From assembly GCA_964619055.1 (NCBI GenBank), contig CAZUDB010000002.1, forward strand, positions 61,236 to 125,235: a DNA stretch of 64,000 nt, read 5' to 3'. Source of the stretch: CAYVUM01 sp964619055. Its GTDB lineage: Bacteria; Pseudomonadota; Alphaproteobacteria; Rhodospirillales; Defluviicoccaceae. How positions within the stretch are numbered: the first letter of the stretch is position 1; each line of letters starts with the position of its first letter. Made by a program: the position numbers and the translations under genes. Below the pieces are notes generated by a model. The model was not told the DNA's origin, did not search any database, and saw only the letters and a list, made by a program, of their open reading frames with translations. Positions 17,752 to 29,269 of this stretch are shown piece after piece.

Positions 17752-18915
17752 ATGTCCCTGCGCGTCTTGTTTTATGTCCAACACCTGTTGGGGATCGGCC
17801 ACCTAAAACGGGCCGCCGCGCTTGCCGACGCCATGGTGCGGGACGGCTTACAGGTCCGCGTTGTGCTCGGTGGGTCGCAGGTACCGGGTATCCGTTTCGA
17901 TGGTTGCGCTAGGGTTACACTGCCCGCCATTCGTTCCTTTGATAGCACATTTTCTAAGTTGGTGACTGACGGCGGTGAGCCCCTGGATGACGACTTTCGT
18001 GACCGCCGGCGCGATCGGCTCCTCTACGAGTTCGCCACCGCCCGCCCCGATGTCGTTTTGATCGAGCAGTTTCCCTTTGGCCGTCGAGCCTTTCGGTTCG
18101 AGTTGATGCCGCTGATTGCCGCAGCCCGCTCAGCACGCCCGGAGCCGCGGCTGCTCAGTTCCGTTCGCGACATTGTGGTACGCAAGCGAGATCCGGCCCG
18201 CAACGACGACATGGTCCGTTTGGCGCAGCGCTGGTTCGACCTTGTGCTTGTGCATGGAGATCCGGAGCTGGCTCCACTGACGGACTCCCTGCCCGAGGCG
18301 ACCGCCCTCACAGATAAGCTTTGCTACACAGGATATGTCTGCCGGCGGCATGTTCCTGCCGCGACCGCGTCAGCGTCATTGCGGAAGGCAAGGGCGGGAA
18401 CGGGGGAGGTTATCGTTTCCGTTGGCGGCGGTGCCGTGGGCGAGGCCCTGTTGCGGTGCGCGTTGCAGGCACGCCCGATCAGCTCACTGGCGAACCGGCC
18501 GTGGCGGCTGATTGCGGGCCCCAATCTGCCGGCGGGCACCTTCTCCGATCTCGTGTGGGCGGCGCCGGACGGGGTCATCGTGAACCGGTGGCGCGACGAT
18601 ATGCCGATCCTGTTGCGCAATTGCATCGTGTCCGTATCGCAAGCGGGCTACAACACCGTTTGTGACCTCCTTCAGGCGAGTACATCTGCGGTTCTGGTGC
18701 CGTTTGCAGACGGTGCGGAAACCGAGCAGACGATCCGCGCCGAGGCGCTTGCCAAATGCAATGCCGCCGTTATGGTCCATCCGAACGCGTTGACGCCGAA
18801 GACTCTCGCTGAGGCGATTGCCACGGCAACATCACGGCCTCCCATGCCTGCGGGCTTGGTGGCGCTGGACGGCGCTGCTATGGCGGCCCGGGTGGTGGCT
18901 TCTAGGCCGTCGTGA
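17752..18915 (+). CDS. COG4671-type glycosyltransferase-like protein (paralogue)
   Basis: A 387-residue protein with the same plan as the gene at 14010: VLFYVQHLLGIGHLKRAAAL at the start, a central basic stretch, and a C-terminal VSVGGGAVGEALL (near 223) and SVSQAGYNTVCDLLQASTSAVLVPF (near 297-322). The two are distant paralogues. GGAG lies 8 bp before the ATG. The family is predicted to transfer sugars from nucleotide donors, but few members have a known reaction. It is the fourth glycosyltransferase gene of this operon. Confidence 0.82.
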   Translation: MSLRVLFYVQHLLGIGHLKRAAALADAMVRDGLQVRVVLGGSQVPGIRFDGCARVTLPAIRSFDSTFSKLVTDGGEPLDDDFRDRRRDRLLYEFATARPDVVLIEQFPFGRRAFRFELMPLIAAARSARPEPRLLSSVRDIVVRKRDPARNDDMVRLAQRWFDLVLVHGDPELAPLTDSLPEATALTDKLCYTGYVCRRHVPAATASASLRKARAGTGEVIVSVGGGAVGEALLRCALQARPISSLANRPWRLIAGPNLPAGTFSDLVWAAPDGVIVNRWRDDMPILLRNCIVSVSQAGYNTVCDLLQASTSAVLVPFADGAETEQTIRAEALAKCNAAVMVHPNALTPKTLAEAIATATSRPPMPAGLVALDGAAMAARVVASRPS

Positions 18916-19002
18916 TGGCGTGCGGATCGCTGGCTAATGAGACAGCGCAACCGCTTTGCTTTGGTGGTGTTCGGCGACGAGTGAAAACCGCCGGGGGTTG
19001 GC

Positions 19003-19800
19003 ATGACCGGTTGGGAAGGCCTGACGGACGAATTGGATGCTTGGTCGAGCGCCGGCCGTGTCGCGACCCTGTGGTGGCGCGACGACGATGCAACGCGGGC
19101 GTCGCCTGACCTGGAGCGACTCCTGGATTTGAGCGACCGATTCGGTGTGCCGGTTGCTTTGGCGGTTATTCCGCGAGACATCGATCCCTCATTAACCTCT
19201 GCGATAGTGGGCCGAGCCGCAGTCGCCACACTTCAGCACGGCTGGAGCCACGACGATCACGCGGTCGACGGCGATCGCAAAGAGGAGCACGGGCCGGACC
19301 GACCCCGTGATGTCGTGCTCGATGAATTGGCTGAAGGATGGAGGCGGATCCGTACCCTTCCCGGCAGCTTGCCTGTATATGTCGCCCCGTGGAATCGCCT
19401 CGATCCTTCGTTGATCTCGCATCTTCCGTCCGTTGGCTTGCATGCCGTATCGACCGATCATGCGCGCTCGGCCGCTGAACCAGAGGCTGGGGTGCGCCGT
19501 ACGAACATTCACTGTGATCCCATCGATTGGCATGGCGGTGGCCGCTTCGGAGGTGACGAGGCTGCGTTGGGGCAGGTAATCGAACATCTTGCCAACCGTC
19601 GCACCAACCGCGTCGATGCCTATGAGCCGACGGGACTTATGACCCACCACCAGTTTCATGACCCCGAATGTTGGACGTTCGTTGGCCGACTGCTTGCGCA
19701 TACGCTTGCCCATCCGGCCGCTCGGTGGCTTTCCGCGCGCGACGCATTTTGGCCCGATGGCGACGTGCCGACGGTGCATGTGGCCGAGCGTCGCACATGA
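19003..19800 (+). CDS. Polysaccharide deacetylase-like protein
   Basis: A 265-residue NodB-fold-like protein. Likely metal and catalytic residues are visible as WRDDDATR near 25 (the DD/DDD motif), HGWSHDDH near 80 (H-x3-H type) and the late MTHHQFHDP near 214. No signal peptide is seen, so it probably acts in the cytoplasm on a precursor sugar rather than on exported polymer. It sits between glycosyltransferases and a membrane protein in the same operon, and its stop overlaps the next start (ATGA). It would fit de-N-acetylation or other hydrolysis of a glycan intermediate. Confidence 0.78.
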   Translation: MTGWEGLTDELDAWSSAGRVATLWWRDDDATRASPDLERLLDLSDRFGVPVALAVIPRDIDPSLTSAIVGRAAVATLQHGWSHDDHAVDGDRKEEHGPDRPRDVVLDELAEGWRRIRTLPGSLPVYVAPWNRLDPSLISHLPSVGLHAVSTDHARSAAEPEAGVRRTNIHCDPIDWHGGGRFGGDEAALGQVIEHLANRRTNRVDAYEPTGLMTHHQFHDPECWTFVGRLLAHTLAHPAARWLSARDAFWPDGDVPTVHVAERRT

Positions 19801-20308
19801 CCGCAGCCACACTGACTTATCCATGGGACGACGTGGCCGCTGACTATCTCCGGGCGGGCGTCGGGCTCGGCCTCACGTTGGTTCCACTTATCGCTTTGGA
19901 GACCGCAATACCGGTAGCGGCAGTTCTGTCGGGGGCCGCGTTGCTGTTTGGCGCGTTCGCGGTTCGTACCATCAATCTGCACTTGTCCCGGATTGAGGTG
20001 GATGACGTGGGACTCCGCCATGCAGGTTTAGTGACGCGCGCAATCCGCTGGTCCGATCTGGACGGCTTGACGCTTGCCTTCTATGCGCATCGGCGTGATC
20101 GCAGCGAAGGTTGGATGCGCCTTCGCTTGAGTGGCCAGGGCCAGCGTTTGGCGGTCGAGTCGGGACTTCAAGGTTTTGAGGCCTTGGCCGAACGCGCTTT
20201 GCGGGCGGCGCGGGACAATGGCATCACATTAGACGAAAGGTCGCTTGCTAACCTGGAAACCCTTGGCGTCAACCGGCAAGCGGATGGAGCGCTGCTCGGG
20301 AGGCTGCC

Positions 20309-20312
<4 letters not shown>
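19797..20312 (+). CDS. Small membrane protein with PH-like tail, unknown function
   Basis: A 171-residue protein starting at the ATG that overlaps the previous stop (ATGA); a longer in-frame extension upstream falls inside the deacetylase gene and is unlikely. Two adjacent hydrophobic helices (about residues 20-60) are followed by a soluble region with IRWSDLDGLTLAFY and RLRLSGQGQRLAVESGLQGF, which reads like a bacterial PH-type beta-rich domain. It has no known family I can name with confidence. The next gene (ABC ATPase) starts 4 bp inside its end, so the operon may continue. Confidence 0.65.
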
Positions 20313-22234
<1,922 letters not shown>

Positions 22235-22380
22235 CGGTGGCCGCTTTAACGGTTCGCCGTGCTTCTTGTTGTGTTATGGACGAGGTATGGTGCTCCGGTC
22301 GTAGGACAATGATCGGACCAAAAACGAACCAGACGGTGACTCGCTGAATCGCCAAGATCTGGATAGCGGAGAACGAGAGT

Positions 22381-24306
22381 ATGTCAGGGTCTCATACGCC
22401 GATCCTTACAAAGATCGTGAGCGTCAATGTCGTCGTTCTCATCTGCCTCTTGGCGAGTTCCAAGGGTCTGGCCACCACTTATATGGAGCCGCCGGTTCTG
22501 AAGTCACGTGTGGAGGCGGGTCAGCTGCCGCCAGTTCGGGACCGGCTTCCCAAGGAGCCGTTTGTCGTTGATCTGGCTGCCGAAAACAAACAGCCGGGCA
22601 ACTATGGCGGTACCCTGAAGACAATGATGGGCCGCGAGAAAGACACCCGTATGATGGTTGTTTACGGCTATGCCCGTCTGGTCGGGTATGGCCCTGATTG
22701 GGCTCTGCGCCCGGACATATTGGCGCGAGTCGACAATGACGGAGATCGCAGCTTCACCTTCCATCTGCGTCCGGGCCACAAGTGGTCTGATGGTGCCCCG
22801 TTCACGTCTGAGGATTTTCGCTACGTTTGGGACGATGTTCTGACCAACGAAGAAATGTCTCCTGGCGGATTGCCGGCCTTTCTTTTGGTCGATGGCCGAC
22901 CGCCGGTGTTCGAGGTTATCGACGAGGTGACGGTGCGTTACACCTGGGACAAGCCAAATCGTGGCTTTCTGCCGGCATTGGCCGGCGCCCGGCCCGAGTA
23001 TCTTTATTTGCCTGCGCATTTTTTGAAGCCGTTCCACGCCAAGTATGCCGAGCCCGAGGCCTTGAAAGCGAAAATCGCCGAAGAAGGCCAGCGGAATTGG
23101 ATCGCTTTGCATTTTAGAAAAGCTCAGCCCTACAAGAACGACGATCCGGAATTGCCGTCGCTGCAGCCGTGGATCCTCGAAACAGCCCCGCCCTCAAACT
23201 TGTTCTCGTTTCGGCGGAACCCGTACTTCCACCGCGTCGATCCGACCGGAAAACAGCTCCCCTACATTGACGAGGTGAAGTTCACGGTCGTCAATTCGAA
23301 GCTGATTCCGGCCAAGGCAGCCGCGGGCGACAGCGATTTGCAAGCGCGCGGTCTCGGATTTGAGAACTACGCAATCCTGAAGCAAGGAGAAGAGGATCGG
23401 GACTTTAAAGTCCGCCTGTGGCGTTCCGCAGCTGGCTCCGAAATGGCGCTCTACCCAAACTTGAATGTCACGGATTCGAACTGGCAAATGCTCATTCGCA
23501 ACGCCGATTTTCGGCGTGCTCTTTCGCTTGGGATCAATCGCGAAGAAATCAACCAAACCATCTATTTTGGCTTGGCCGAAACCGGCAACAACACCGTCTT
23601 GAAAGAAAGCCCACTGTACAAAAGCGAGTTTGCGCAGGCGTGGACTGAATTCGACACCAAGAAAGCGGCGGCGCTTTTGGACCAGATCGGCCTGTCGAAC
23701 AAGGATGATCGCGGTGTTCGTTTGCTTCCCGATGGCCGGCCGGCGGAAATCATCGTAGAGACCGCCGGCGAGGATCCGACGGAAACTGATATTCTGCAAC
23801 TGATCCGCGATACGTGGACGCCGCTCGGCATCAAGCTCCACATCAAGCCACTGCAGCGTGAGGTGTTTCGCAACCGGATTTTTGCAGGCGAGACCCTGTT
23901 GGCGATTTGGAAGGGCATGGAGAACGCGGTTCCGACCGCGGACATGGTGCCGTTTGAGCTGGCTCCGACCCATCAAATGCAATATGCGTGGCCTAAATGG
24001 GGCCTCTACGCTGAGACCCGCGGCCAGGCGGGAGAGGAAATCGATCTGGATGCTGTTCAGGAATTGGCAGCGCTCTTTCAGAAATGGGAGCAGGCTCCGG
24101 ACAGCGAAACCCGGCGTGACATCTGGCAGCAGATGCTCGCCATTCATGCGGAGCAACAGTTTACGATTGGCATCGTTCGTGGCGTTCCACAACCGGTCGT
24201 AGTGAACTTGGCGCTGCGCAACGTCCCCGAAAGCGCGATCTACAATTGGGAACCTGGTGCTCATTTTGGGGTCCACCGTCCGGATACGTTCTGGTTCGCC
24301 CGCTAA
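22381..24306 (+). CDS. Family 5 peptide-type substrate-binding protein
   Basis: A 641-residue periplasmic binding protein of SBP family 5 (DppA/OppA). An N-terminal hydrophobic stretch (residues about 10-32) is a Sec signal. The mature part shows the family phrases TFHLRPGHKWSDGAPFTSED (near 125) and the second-domain text RRALSLGINREEINQ near 380. It is about 100 residues longer than classical DppA, as in a less-studied subfamily. GGAG precedes the ATG by 9 bp. It delivers peptides or another small solute to the permeases downstream; the ligand is unknown. The short stop-to-start gap suggests one operon with them. Confidence 0.92.
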   Translation: MSGSHTPILTKIVSVNVVVLICLLASSKGLATTYMEPPVLKSRVEAGQLPPVRDRLPKEPFVVDLAAENKQPGNYGGTLKTMMGREKDTRMMVVYGYARLVGYGPDWALRPDILARVDNDGDRSFTFHLRPGHKWSDGAPFTSEDFRYVWDDVLTNEEMSPGGLPAFLLVDGRPPVFEVIDEVTVRYTWDKPNRGFLPALAGARPEYLYLPAHFLKPFHAKYAEPEALKAKIAEEGQRNWIALHFRKAQPYKNDDPELPSLQPWILETAPPSNLFSFRRNPYFHRVDPTGKQLPYIDEVKFTVVNSKLIPAKAAAGDSDLQARGLGFENYAILKQGEEDRDFKVRLWRSAAGSEMALYPNLNVTDSNWQMLIRNADFRRALSLGINREEINQTIYFGLAETGNNTVLKESPLYKSEFAQAWTEFDTKKAAALLDQIGLSNKDDRGVRLLPDGRPAEIIVETAGEDPTETDILQLIRDTWTPLGIKLHIKPLQREVFRNRIFAGETLLAIWKGMENAVPTADMVPFELAPTHQMQYAWPKWGLYAETRGQAGEEIDLDAVQELAALFQKWEQAPDSETRRDIWQQMLAIHAEQQFTIGIVRGVPQPVVVNLALRNVPESAIYNWEPGAHFGVHRPDTFWFAR

Positions 24307-24352
24307 GGTAACGGCGGCCGGCGACGGGGCGGTGTAGGGTTTTTGGTAGATC

Positions 24353-25351
24353 ATGCTGACGTATCTCGGCCGCCGGTTGTTGACCATGGCACTTACGCTG
24401 CTCGCCATCAGCGGCCTTGTGTTCATCATTATCCAGCTGCCTCCTGGCGACTATTTAAGCGCGTACATCGCGGAGCTTGAAGCACAAGGCGAGCTGGTTC
24501 CTCGTGAAAAAATTGATTTTTTGCGGGAACAGTACGGCTTAGACAAGCCAATGTATGAACAGTATTTTTTGTGGCTTTTGGGTTTACTTCAAGGGGATTT
24601 GGGTTACTCTTTCGAGCATAATCTTCCGGTATCTGAGGTGGTTGGTGATAGACTACTTCTTACGCTTGTTTTGAATTTTGCAACAATCCTCTTCATTTAC
24701 GTCGTAGCATTTCCGATCGGTGTGTACTCGGCGACTCACCAATACAGCTGGGGAGACCACGGACTTACCTTTCTCGGATTTTTGGGCCTTGCCACGCCAA
24801 ACTTCCTGCTTGCGCTGATCCTGATGTATCTGGCCAACGTGTGGTTTGGGACATCTATCGGCACCCTGATTGGCGAGGAGTACATCAACGCGCCCTGGTC
24901 TGTGGACAAAGCGCTGTCAGTCCTGGAGCACCTGTGGGTGCCGGTGATCGTCATTGGCACATCCGGAACGGCCGGTATGATCCGGCGGCTTCGCGCCAAT
25001 CTGCTGGACGAGCTGCAGAAGCAGTATGTCACGACAGGCCGGGCTAAGGGCCTGCCGCCGGGTCGGCTGCTCGTCAAGTATCCGCTGCGCATGGCGCTGA
25101 ACCCGTTCATTGCCGATATCGGCAATTTGCTGCCACAGGTCGTCTCCGGTTCCGTGATCGTGTCGGCCGTGATGTCATTGCAGACAACCGGACCCATGCT
25201 GCTGCAATCCCTGCAGAGCCAGGACATGTATCTGGCTGGTTCTTTCCTGATGTTTCTCGCCGTTTTAACGGTAATCGGCATGTTCGTGTCCGACGTGCTG
25301 CTGGCCGCACTCGATCCACGGATCCGGCTGGGTGGAGGCACCAGCAGATGA
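24353..25351 (+). CDS. Peptide-type ABC transporter permease (DppB-like)
   Basis: A 332-residue inner-membrane permease with six predicted helices. MLTYLGRRLLTMALTLLAIS is the typical DppB/OppB N-terminus, and the cytoplasmic EAA-type loop reads GRAKGLPPGRLLVKYPLRMA near 228-247. It pairs with the downstream permease, which starts in its last codons (ATGA overlap). Bases 24480-24720 are markedly AT-richer than the remainder of the gene, although the frame is continuous. Confidence 0.93.
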   Translation: MLTYLGRRLLTMALTLLAISGLVFIIIQLPPGDYLSAYIAELEAQGELVPREKIDFLREQYGLDKPMYEQYFLWLLGLLQGDLGYSFEHNLPVSEVVGDRLLLTLVLNFATILFIYVVAFPIGVYSATHQYSWGDHGLTFLGFLGLATPNFLLALILMYLANVWFGTSIGTLIGEEYINAPWSVDKALSVLEHLWVPVIVIGTSGTAGMIRRLRANLLDELQKQYVTTGRAKGLPPGRLLVKYPLRMALNPFIADIGNLLPQVVSGSVIVSAVMSLQTTGPMLLQSLQSQDMYLAGSFLMFLAVLTVIGMFVSDVLLAALDPRIRLGGGTSR

Positions 25352-26502
25352 CGAGCAGGCTGCCTCACTACGTCTCGGATGCCCCCTTCGACGTCCATTC
25401 GGTGGAGGAGCTGACACCCGAGCAAGAGAAGCTCTATATGGCGTCGCAATGGCGCATGATCTGGTGGCGGTTTCGCCACCATCGCTTGGCCGTTGCCGCA
25501 GCGCTCATTCTGCTGATCGCATATGTGTCAATCCTGTTCACCGAGATTATCGCCCCTTACGACCTCAACACTCGGAACACGGGCCACATCTACGCGCCAC
25601 CCCAGATGGTCAGACTGTTCCATGAGGGTGAGCTGGTCGGTCCGTTCGTCTACGGCCTTAACTATGAGCTGAATCTGGAGACGTTGAAGCGGGAGTACAT
25701 GGTCGACCGGACCCAGGTAGAGCGCTTGCGTTTTTTCTGTCGCGGCGATCCTTACGCGTTCTGGGGCTTGATCGATGCTGACTTCCATCTGGTCTGTCCT
25801 GCTAGGGATGGCACGTTGTTCCTGCTCGGGACCGACCGGCTGGGGCGGGATATCTTTTCTCGAATCATCTATGGAGCGCGGATCTCGCTGACGGTGGGGT
25901 TGATTGGAATCACTATAAGCTTCGTGCTCGGTATAACCATTGGCGGCTTGGCCGGTTACTTCGGTGGATGGGTGGATAACATCGTCCAGCGCGTTATCGA
26001 GGTCCTAAGATCATTGCCCGAATTACCGCTATGGATGGCGTTGTCGGCTGCCTTGCCGATCACGTGGAGCCCGATTCTTGTCTATCTCGGCATCACGGTG
26101 ATCCTCGGTTTGCTGGATTGGCCCGGACTGGCGCGAGCCGTGCGTTCGAAACTGCTAGCACTCAGGGAAGAGGATTTTTGTGAGGCAGCGCGCCTGATGG
26201 GAGCCAAGCCGGGCCGGGTGATCAGCCGTCACTTGCTTCCGAACTTCATGAGCCACTTGATCGCGTCTGCGACTTTGTCGGTTCCGTCCATGATCCTCGG
26301 CGAAACAGCCCTCAGTTTCCTGGGTCTTGGGCTCAGACCACCCATTACGAGTTGGGGTGTGTTGCTGACCGAGGCTCAGAACATTGAGGCTGTGGCCATC
26401 TACCCATGGCTGCTGACGCCCATGGTTCCAGTGATCATCGTCGTGCTCGCCTTCAACTTCATGGGGGATGGCTTGCGTGACGCCGCCGATCCATACAGTT
26501 GA
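25348..26502 (+). CDS. Peptide-type ABC transporter permease (DppC-like)
   Basis: A 384-residue permease. A long N-terminal cytoplasmic part and one helix (about 45-70) are followed by a periplasmic insert of about 100 residues and the five-helix core, with GTDRLGRDIFSRIIYGARIS near 167 and the EAA loop EAARLMGAKPGRVISRHLLP near 279. It forms the heteromeric channel with the upstream permease. The large insert between helices 1 and 2 is typical of the subfamily with long binding proteins. Confidence 0.93.
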   Translation: MTSRLPHYVSDAPFDVHSVEELTPEQEKLYMASQWRMIWWRFRHHRLAVAAALILLIAYVSILFTEIIAPYDLNTRNTGHIYAPPQMVRLFHEGELVGPFVYGLNYELNLETLKREYMVDRTQVERLRFFCRGDPYAFWGLIDADFHLVCPARDGTLFLLGTDRLGRDIFSRIIYGARISLTVGLIGITISFVLGITIGGLAGYFGGWVDNIVQRVIEVLRSLPELPLWMALSAALPITWSPILVYLGITVILGLLDWPGLARAVRSKLLALREEDFCEAARLMGAKPGRVISRHLLPNFMSHLIASATLSVPSMILGETALSFLGLGLRPPITSWGVLLTEAQNIEAVAIYPWLLTPMVPVIIVVLAFNFMGDGLRDAADPYS

Positions 26503-26678
26503 TTGCCGGGTGGAGGTATGGCGTTAAGCGCCCGTGCCAACTCACCTTTTTTTGGTTGCGGCAATGTGTTCGGCGGACGGGGTAAAAGCGCTGGTTGAGG
26601 CTGGAACGGTTTCGTACAGTACACATGCTGAAGCAGCGGTATACGAGATGAACAGATCCGAGGCCGGGGAGGGCGTCG

Positions 26679-27314
26679 ATGCGACCACGGATTGGGGCCA
26701 TCGGTAGGACCATCGGCCTTAGCGTTGTGGTGACGTGTCTCAGCGCCGGAGTTTTGTCGGCCGATGGCGACTTGGACGCGCATCCACCGGTCCAGGATGC
26801 CGCCGATCTGAGCCGTGAGGAGGCGATCGACTATTATGAGGGGATGGTTGACCGCATGGAGCGGCGCTATGCCATCTCTCAAGATCCCACCGCTATGAAC
26901 TATCGGCGTTGGTACCTCTACAACGACGCTCCCTACCGCTCCGCGACGCACGGCAATCGCTATGTCAACAGCTACGCCAACGGCATCGCACGACGGGCAG
27001 GTTACGGACACCTACAGCCGGGTGAGAGTTTGCCACCGGGATCGATTCTGGCAAAAGACAGTTTCTCGGTAACAACCATTCGCGAGCGGCTGCCGGGAGC
27101 GTTGTTCATCATGGAGAAGCTGAAAGCTGGCGTCAGTCCAGACACCGGAGACTGGCGCTACGCCATGATCATGCCCGATGGCAGCTACTTCGGCGACACC
27201 AGCGGTATCGCGCCGGAGAATGTCGAATTCTGCACGGGCTGCCATGCGCAGCGTGCAGACACGGACCATGTGTTTTTTGTCCCGGACGATGCCCGTCTGC
27301 CGATGGGCCGATGA
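26679..27314 (+). CDS. Cytochrome P460-family c-type haem protein
   Basis: A 211-residue exported protein. The first 27 residues are a signal peptide (hydrophobic stretch ending near SADGD). The C-terminal half matches cytochrome P460: the ERLPGALFIMEKLK segment and a single haem attachment site FCTGCH near residues 184-188, followed by HVFFVP. P460 cytochromes are periplasmic and in nitrifiers oxidise hydroxylamine; in other bacteria related proteins have unclear redox or NO-protective roles. The characteristic lysine cross-link cannot be assigned by eye. It follows the peptide transporter by 176 bp and is convergent with the Crp-type gene. Confidence 0.82.
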   Translation: MRPRIGAIGRTIGLSVVVTCLSAGVLSADGDLDAHPPVQDAADLSREEAIDYYEGMVDRMERRYAISQDPTAMNYRRWYLYNDAPYRSATHGNRYVNSYANGIARRAGYGHLQPGESLPPGSILAKDSFSVTTIRERLPGALFIMEKLKAGVSPDTGDWRYAMIMPDGSYFGDTSGIAPENVEFCTGCHAQRADTDHVFFVPDDARLPMGR

Positions 27315-27423
27315 CGGCAAGCGGTGAACGAGTCGCAATGATCCACCAACGAGACGGCTTTCCAATTGTGCGTCAAGTATCCGTGTGGCCCGATCTACGG
27401 CGGGCGTTCACTGGGCCCGCTGG

Positions 27424-28191
27424 CTAGACGATGTCATTGTTGTCGGCGTCCGAATGCGGGCCCGAGGACAGTGGCCTCTTGCTACGCGTTCCGAATTGCT
27501 GACCCACTTCAGCTTCCAAGGCGGTGCGATCCCGGATCGTGAACTGACCTGCACCCAGTTCGATGATTCCGTGCCGAACCCAATGTCGGAACGCTGACGT
27601 TACCGCCGATCTGCTTGTTCCGATCATGTCGGCCAACTGGCTCGGCGCCACGTTGACGGTGACGACGATGCTGTTCCCGGCTGTGATGCCGAAATGGTCA
27701 GCCAAGCTGAGCAAGCGCTTGGCGAGGCGGGGACGCACGTTAAAGATATGGATGTCCTCGACGGTCACATCTGTGGCGCGCAGCCGCTCGCAGATCAGGC
27801 GCAAGAGCTTCATGCACACTTGCGGATTGCGTTCCAAAAAACTGATGAAATCAGCTTTCTCAATGATCACAAGGCCGGTCTCCACCATAGCTTTGGCGTT
27901 AGCCGTCCGGTCGCCACCATCGATCACGGAGATCTCACCGAATATTTCGCCCCGTTCCATCACGGCGAGCATGATCGGCCGCGTATCGGCCGAAGCCGTG
28001 AAGATGGCGACCTGCCCGTGGTCGATCATCATCACCGCGTCGCCCGGATCACCTTTCCGGAAGATCAAGCGTTGGGCTGGGACCGTTTCGTAGCGAGAGG
28101 CTCGGGCCAACCGGCTAACTTCGATGGGCGGCAAAAAGTCATTCAGCGACTGTCGGTGCATGCAGTATCGAATGCACGCCTCAGTCTGCAT
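27424..28191 (-). CDS. Crp/Fnr-family transcription regulator
   Basis: About 255 residues. A cNMP-binding beta-roll (GDPGDAVMMIDHGQVAIF near 50, GEIFGEISVIDGGDRTANAKA near 82-102) is followed by a long dimer helix and a winged HTH: PSQLADMIGTSRSAVTSAFR near 190, then HGIIELGAGQFTIRD. The FNR-type iron ligands are not seen, only two nearby Cys in the first ten residues. The ATG at 28191 follows a purine-rich stretch; a longer TTG frame from 28263 is less likely. It is divergent from molybdenum-hydroxylase genes and could control them. Whether it binds cAMP or another ligand is unknown. Confidence 0.88.
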   Translation of the reverse strand: MQTEACIRYCMHRQSLNDFLPPIEVSRLARASRYETVPAQRLIFRKGDPGDAVMMIDHGQVAIFTASADTRPIMLAVMERGEIFGEISVIDGGDRTANAKAMVETGLVIIEKADFISFLERNPQVCMKLLRLICERLRATDVTVEDIHIFNVRPRLAKRLLSLADHFGITAGNSIVVTVNVAPSQLADMIGTSRSAVTSAFRHWVRHGIIELGAGQFTIRDRTALEAEVGQQFGTRSKRPLSSGPHSDADNNDIV

Positions 28192-28552
28192 GGCTTCCCC
28201 CGCCTCCCTGGTTAACTCATTCAAATTGTCATCCACGTCAATATCATGGCCATTTGGGGGCAAGGAGTGGTTGGCAGTCGTCGACGACGTTAGAGTTTAT
28301 AGCTGTTTCCGTCAGATGCGCATCTTCGCGGCCTTTCGGCCGAGGGAGCACGTGAGTGAGATGCCATAATCCCACAATCGCTGGCCCTGGCCTGTGGGGA
28401 GAACCCCGCGCATCCATATCTTTTGCCAAATGGGGTGGTAAGGAACATTGCGACGACCAATTACTCACTGTGTTTGCACTTTCGCTAGCGAATCTAGCAA
28501 TCATCCGGCAGAAAAACGTCGTGAATGTGGGCCACAGCGAGCCAGAGCAAAT

Positions 28553-28566
28553 TTGATTGCGCTCAA
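28553..28566. promoter_or_regulatory. FNR/Crp-like inverted repeat
   Basis: TTGAT-TGCG-CTCAA matches the FNR-family consensus TTGAT-N4-ATCAA at nine of ten positions. It lies in the 582-bp gap (28192-28773) between the Crp/Fnr regulator and the molybdenum-hydroxylase small subunit, 208 bp before that start. Nothing else stands out in this gap: no clear coding frame or terminator. Confidence 0.4.
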
Positions 28567-28773
28567 CCAATCCAGATATCTAATTTTCGGCTCCAGTCAT
28601 CAAGGTGTGACATCATCGATTGGCGTGCAATGGCGATCTGCGGCGACGATTGAACCCGCGACCGAGCGCCCCCACGGCGATGCACCGTGCCTGGCTTGCG
28701 ATGAGCGGAAAGACCTGCCGTTGGAAGCGCTAAGCCCGGAAATTCTGACCGAAGATCGTGGAGAAGCCAGCTA

Positions 28774-29256
28774 ATGGAAACCGTTGCCTTCGACGTCAAC
28801 GGCCGGTCCGTACAACTCAACGTCGAGCCTAGAACGTTGTTGGTCGATGTGCTGCGCGATCAGCTCCGGCTGACAGGGACTCATGTGGGATGCGATACCA
28901 GCCAGTGCGGGGCCTGCGTCGTGTTGCTGGGCGGTCGAAGCGTTAAGTCCTGCTCTCTTTTGGCGGTCCAGGCCGATGGGGGGGCCATTACCACCATCGA
29001 GGGGCTGGCTCAGAACGGCGTTCTCCATCCCATGCAGGCAGCTTTTCAGGCCCATCACGCCCTACAGTGCGGCTATTGCACTCCGGGCCTTGTGCTATCA
29101 GCAATCGACCTGGCGCGCGTTTGTCCCGATGCCGATGAAGCGATCATTCGGCGGTGGATCTCGGGCCACTTGTGTCGATGTACCGGCTACCAGTCCATCG
29201 TTGCCGCGATCGAGGCTGGACTGCGCGCCATGCAGCGGGCTGAGCCGGCCCTGTAA
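28774..29256 (+). CDS. [2Fe-2S] subunit of a molybdenum hydroxylase (CoxS-like)
   Basis: A 160-residue protein with both clusters of the xanthine-oxidase family small subunit: the plant-ferredoxin-type C-x4-C-x2-C in CDTSQCGACVV near 42-52 with a later Cys (VKSCSLLA), and the second domain with QCGYCTPG near 101 and CRCTGYQ near 137. It passes electrons from the molybdenum site to FAD in aerobic oxidation of CO, aldehydes, purines or similar. The next gene is the FAD subunit, but no large Mo-binding subunit is present nearby, so the substrate cannot be guessed. Confidence 0.9.
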   Translation: METVAFDVNGRSVQLNVEPRTLLVDVLRDQLRLTGTHVGCDTSQCGACVVLLGGRSVKSCSLLAVQADGGAITTIEGLAQNGVLHPMQAAFQAHHALQCGYCTPGLVLSAIDLARVCPDADEAIIRRWISGHLCRCTGYQSIVAAIEAGLRAMQRAEPAL

Positions 29257-29269
29257 CGGAGGTCAGTGC

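Noticed and set aside
18672..19229. Minus-strand 185-residue frame in the glycan operon
   Set aside because: It overlaps two well-supported plus-strand genes and is antisense to their codons.
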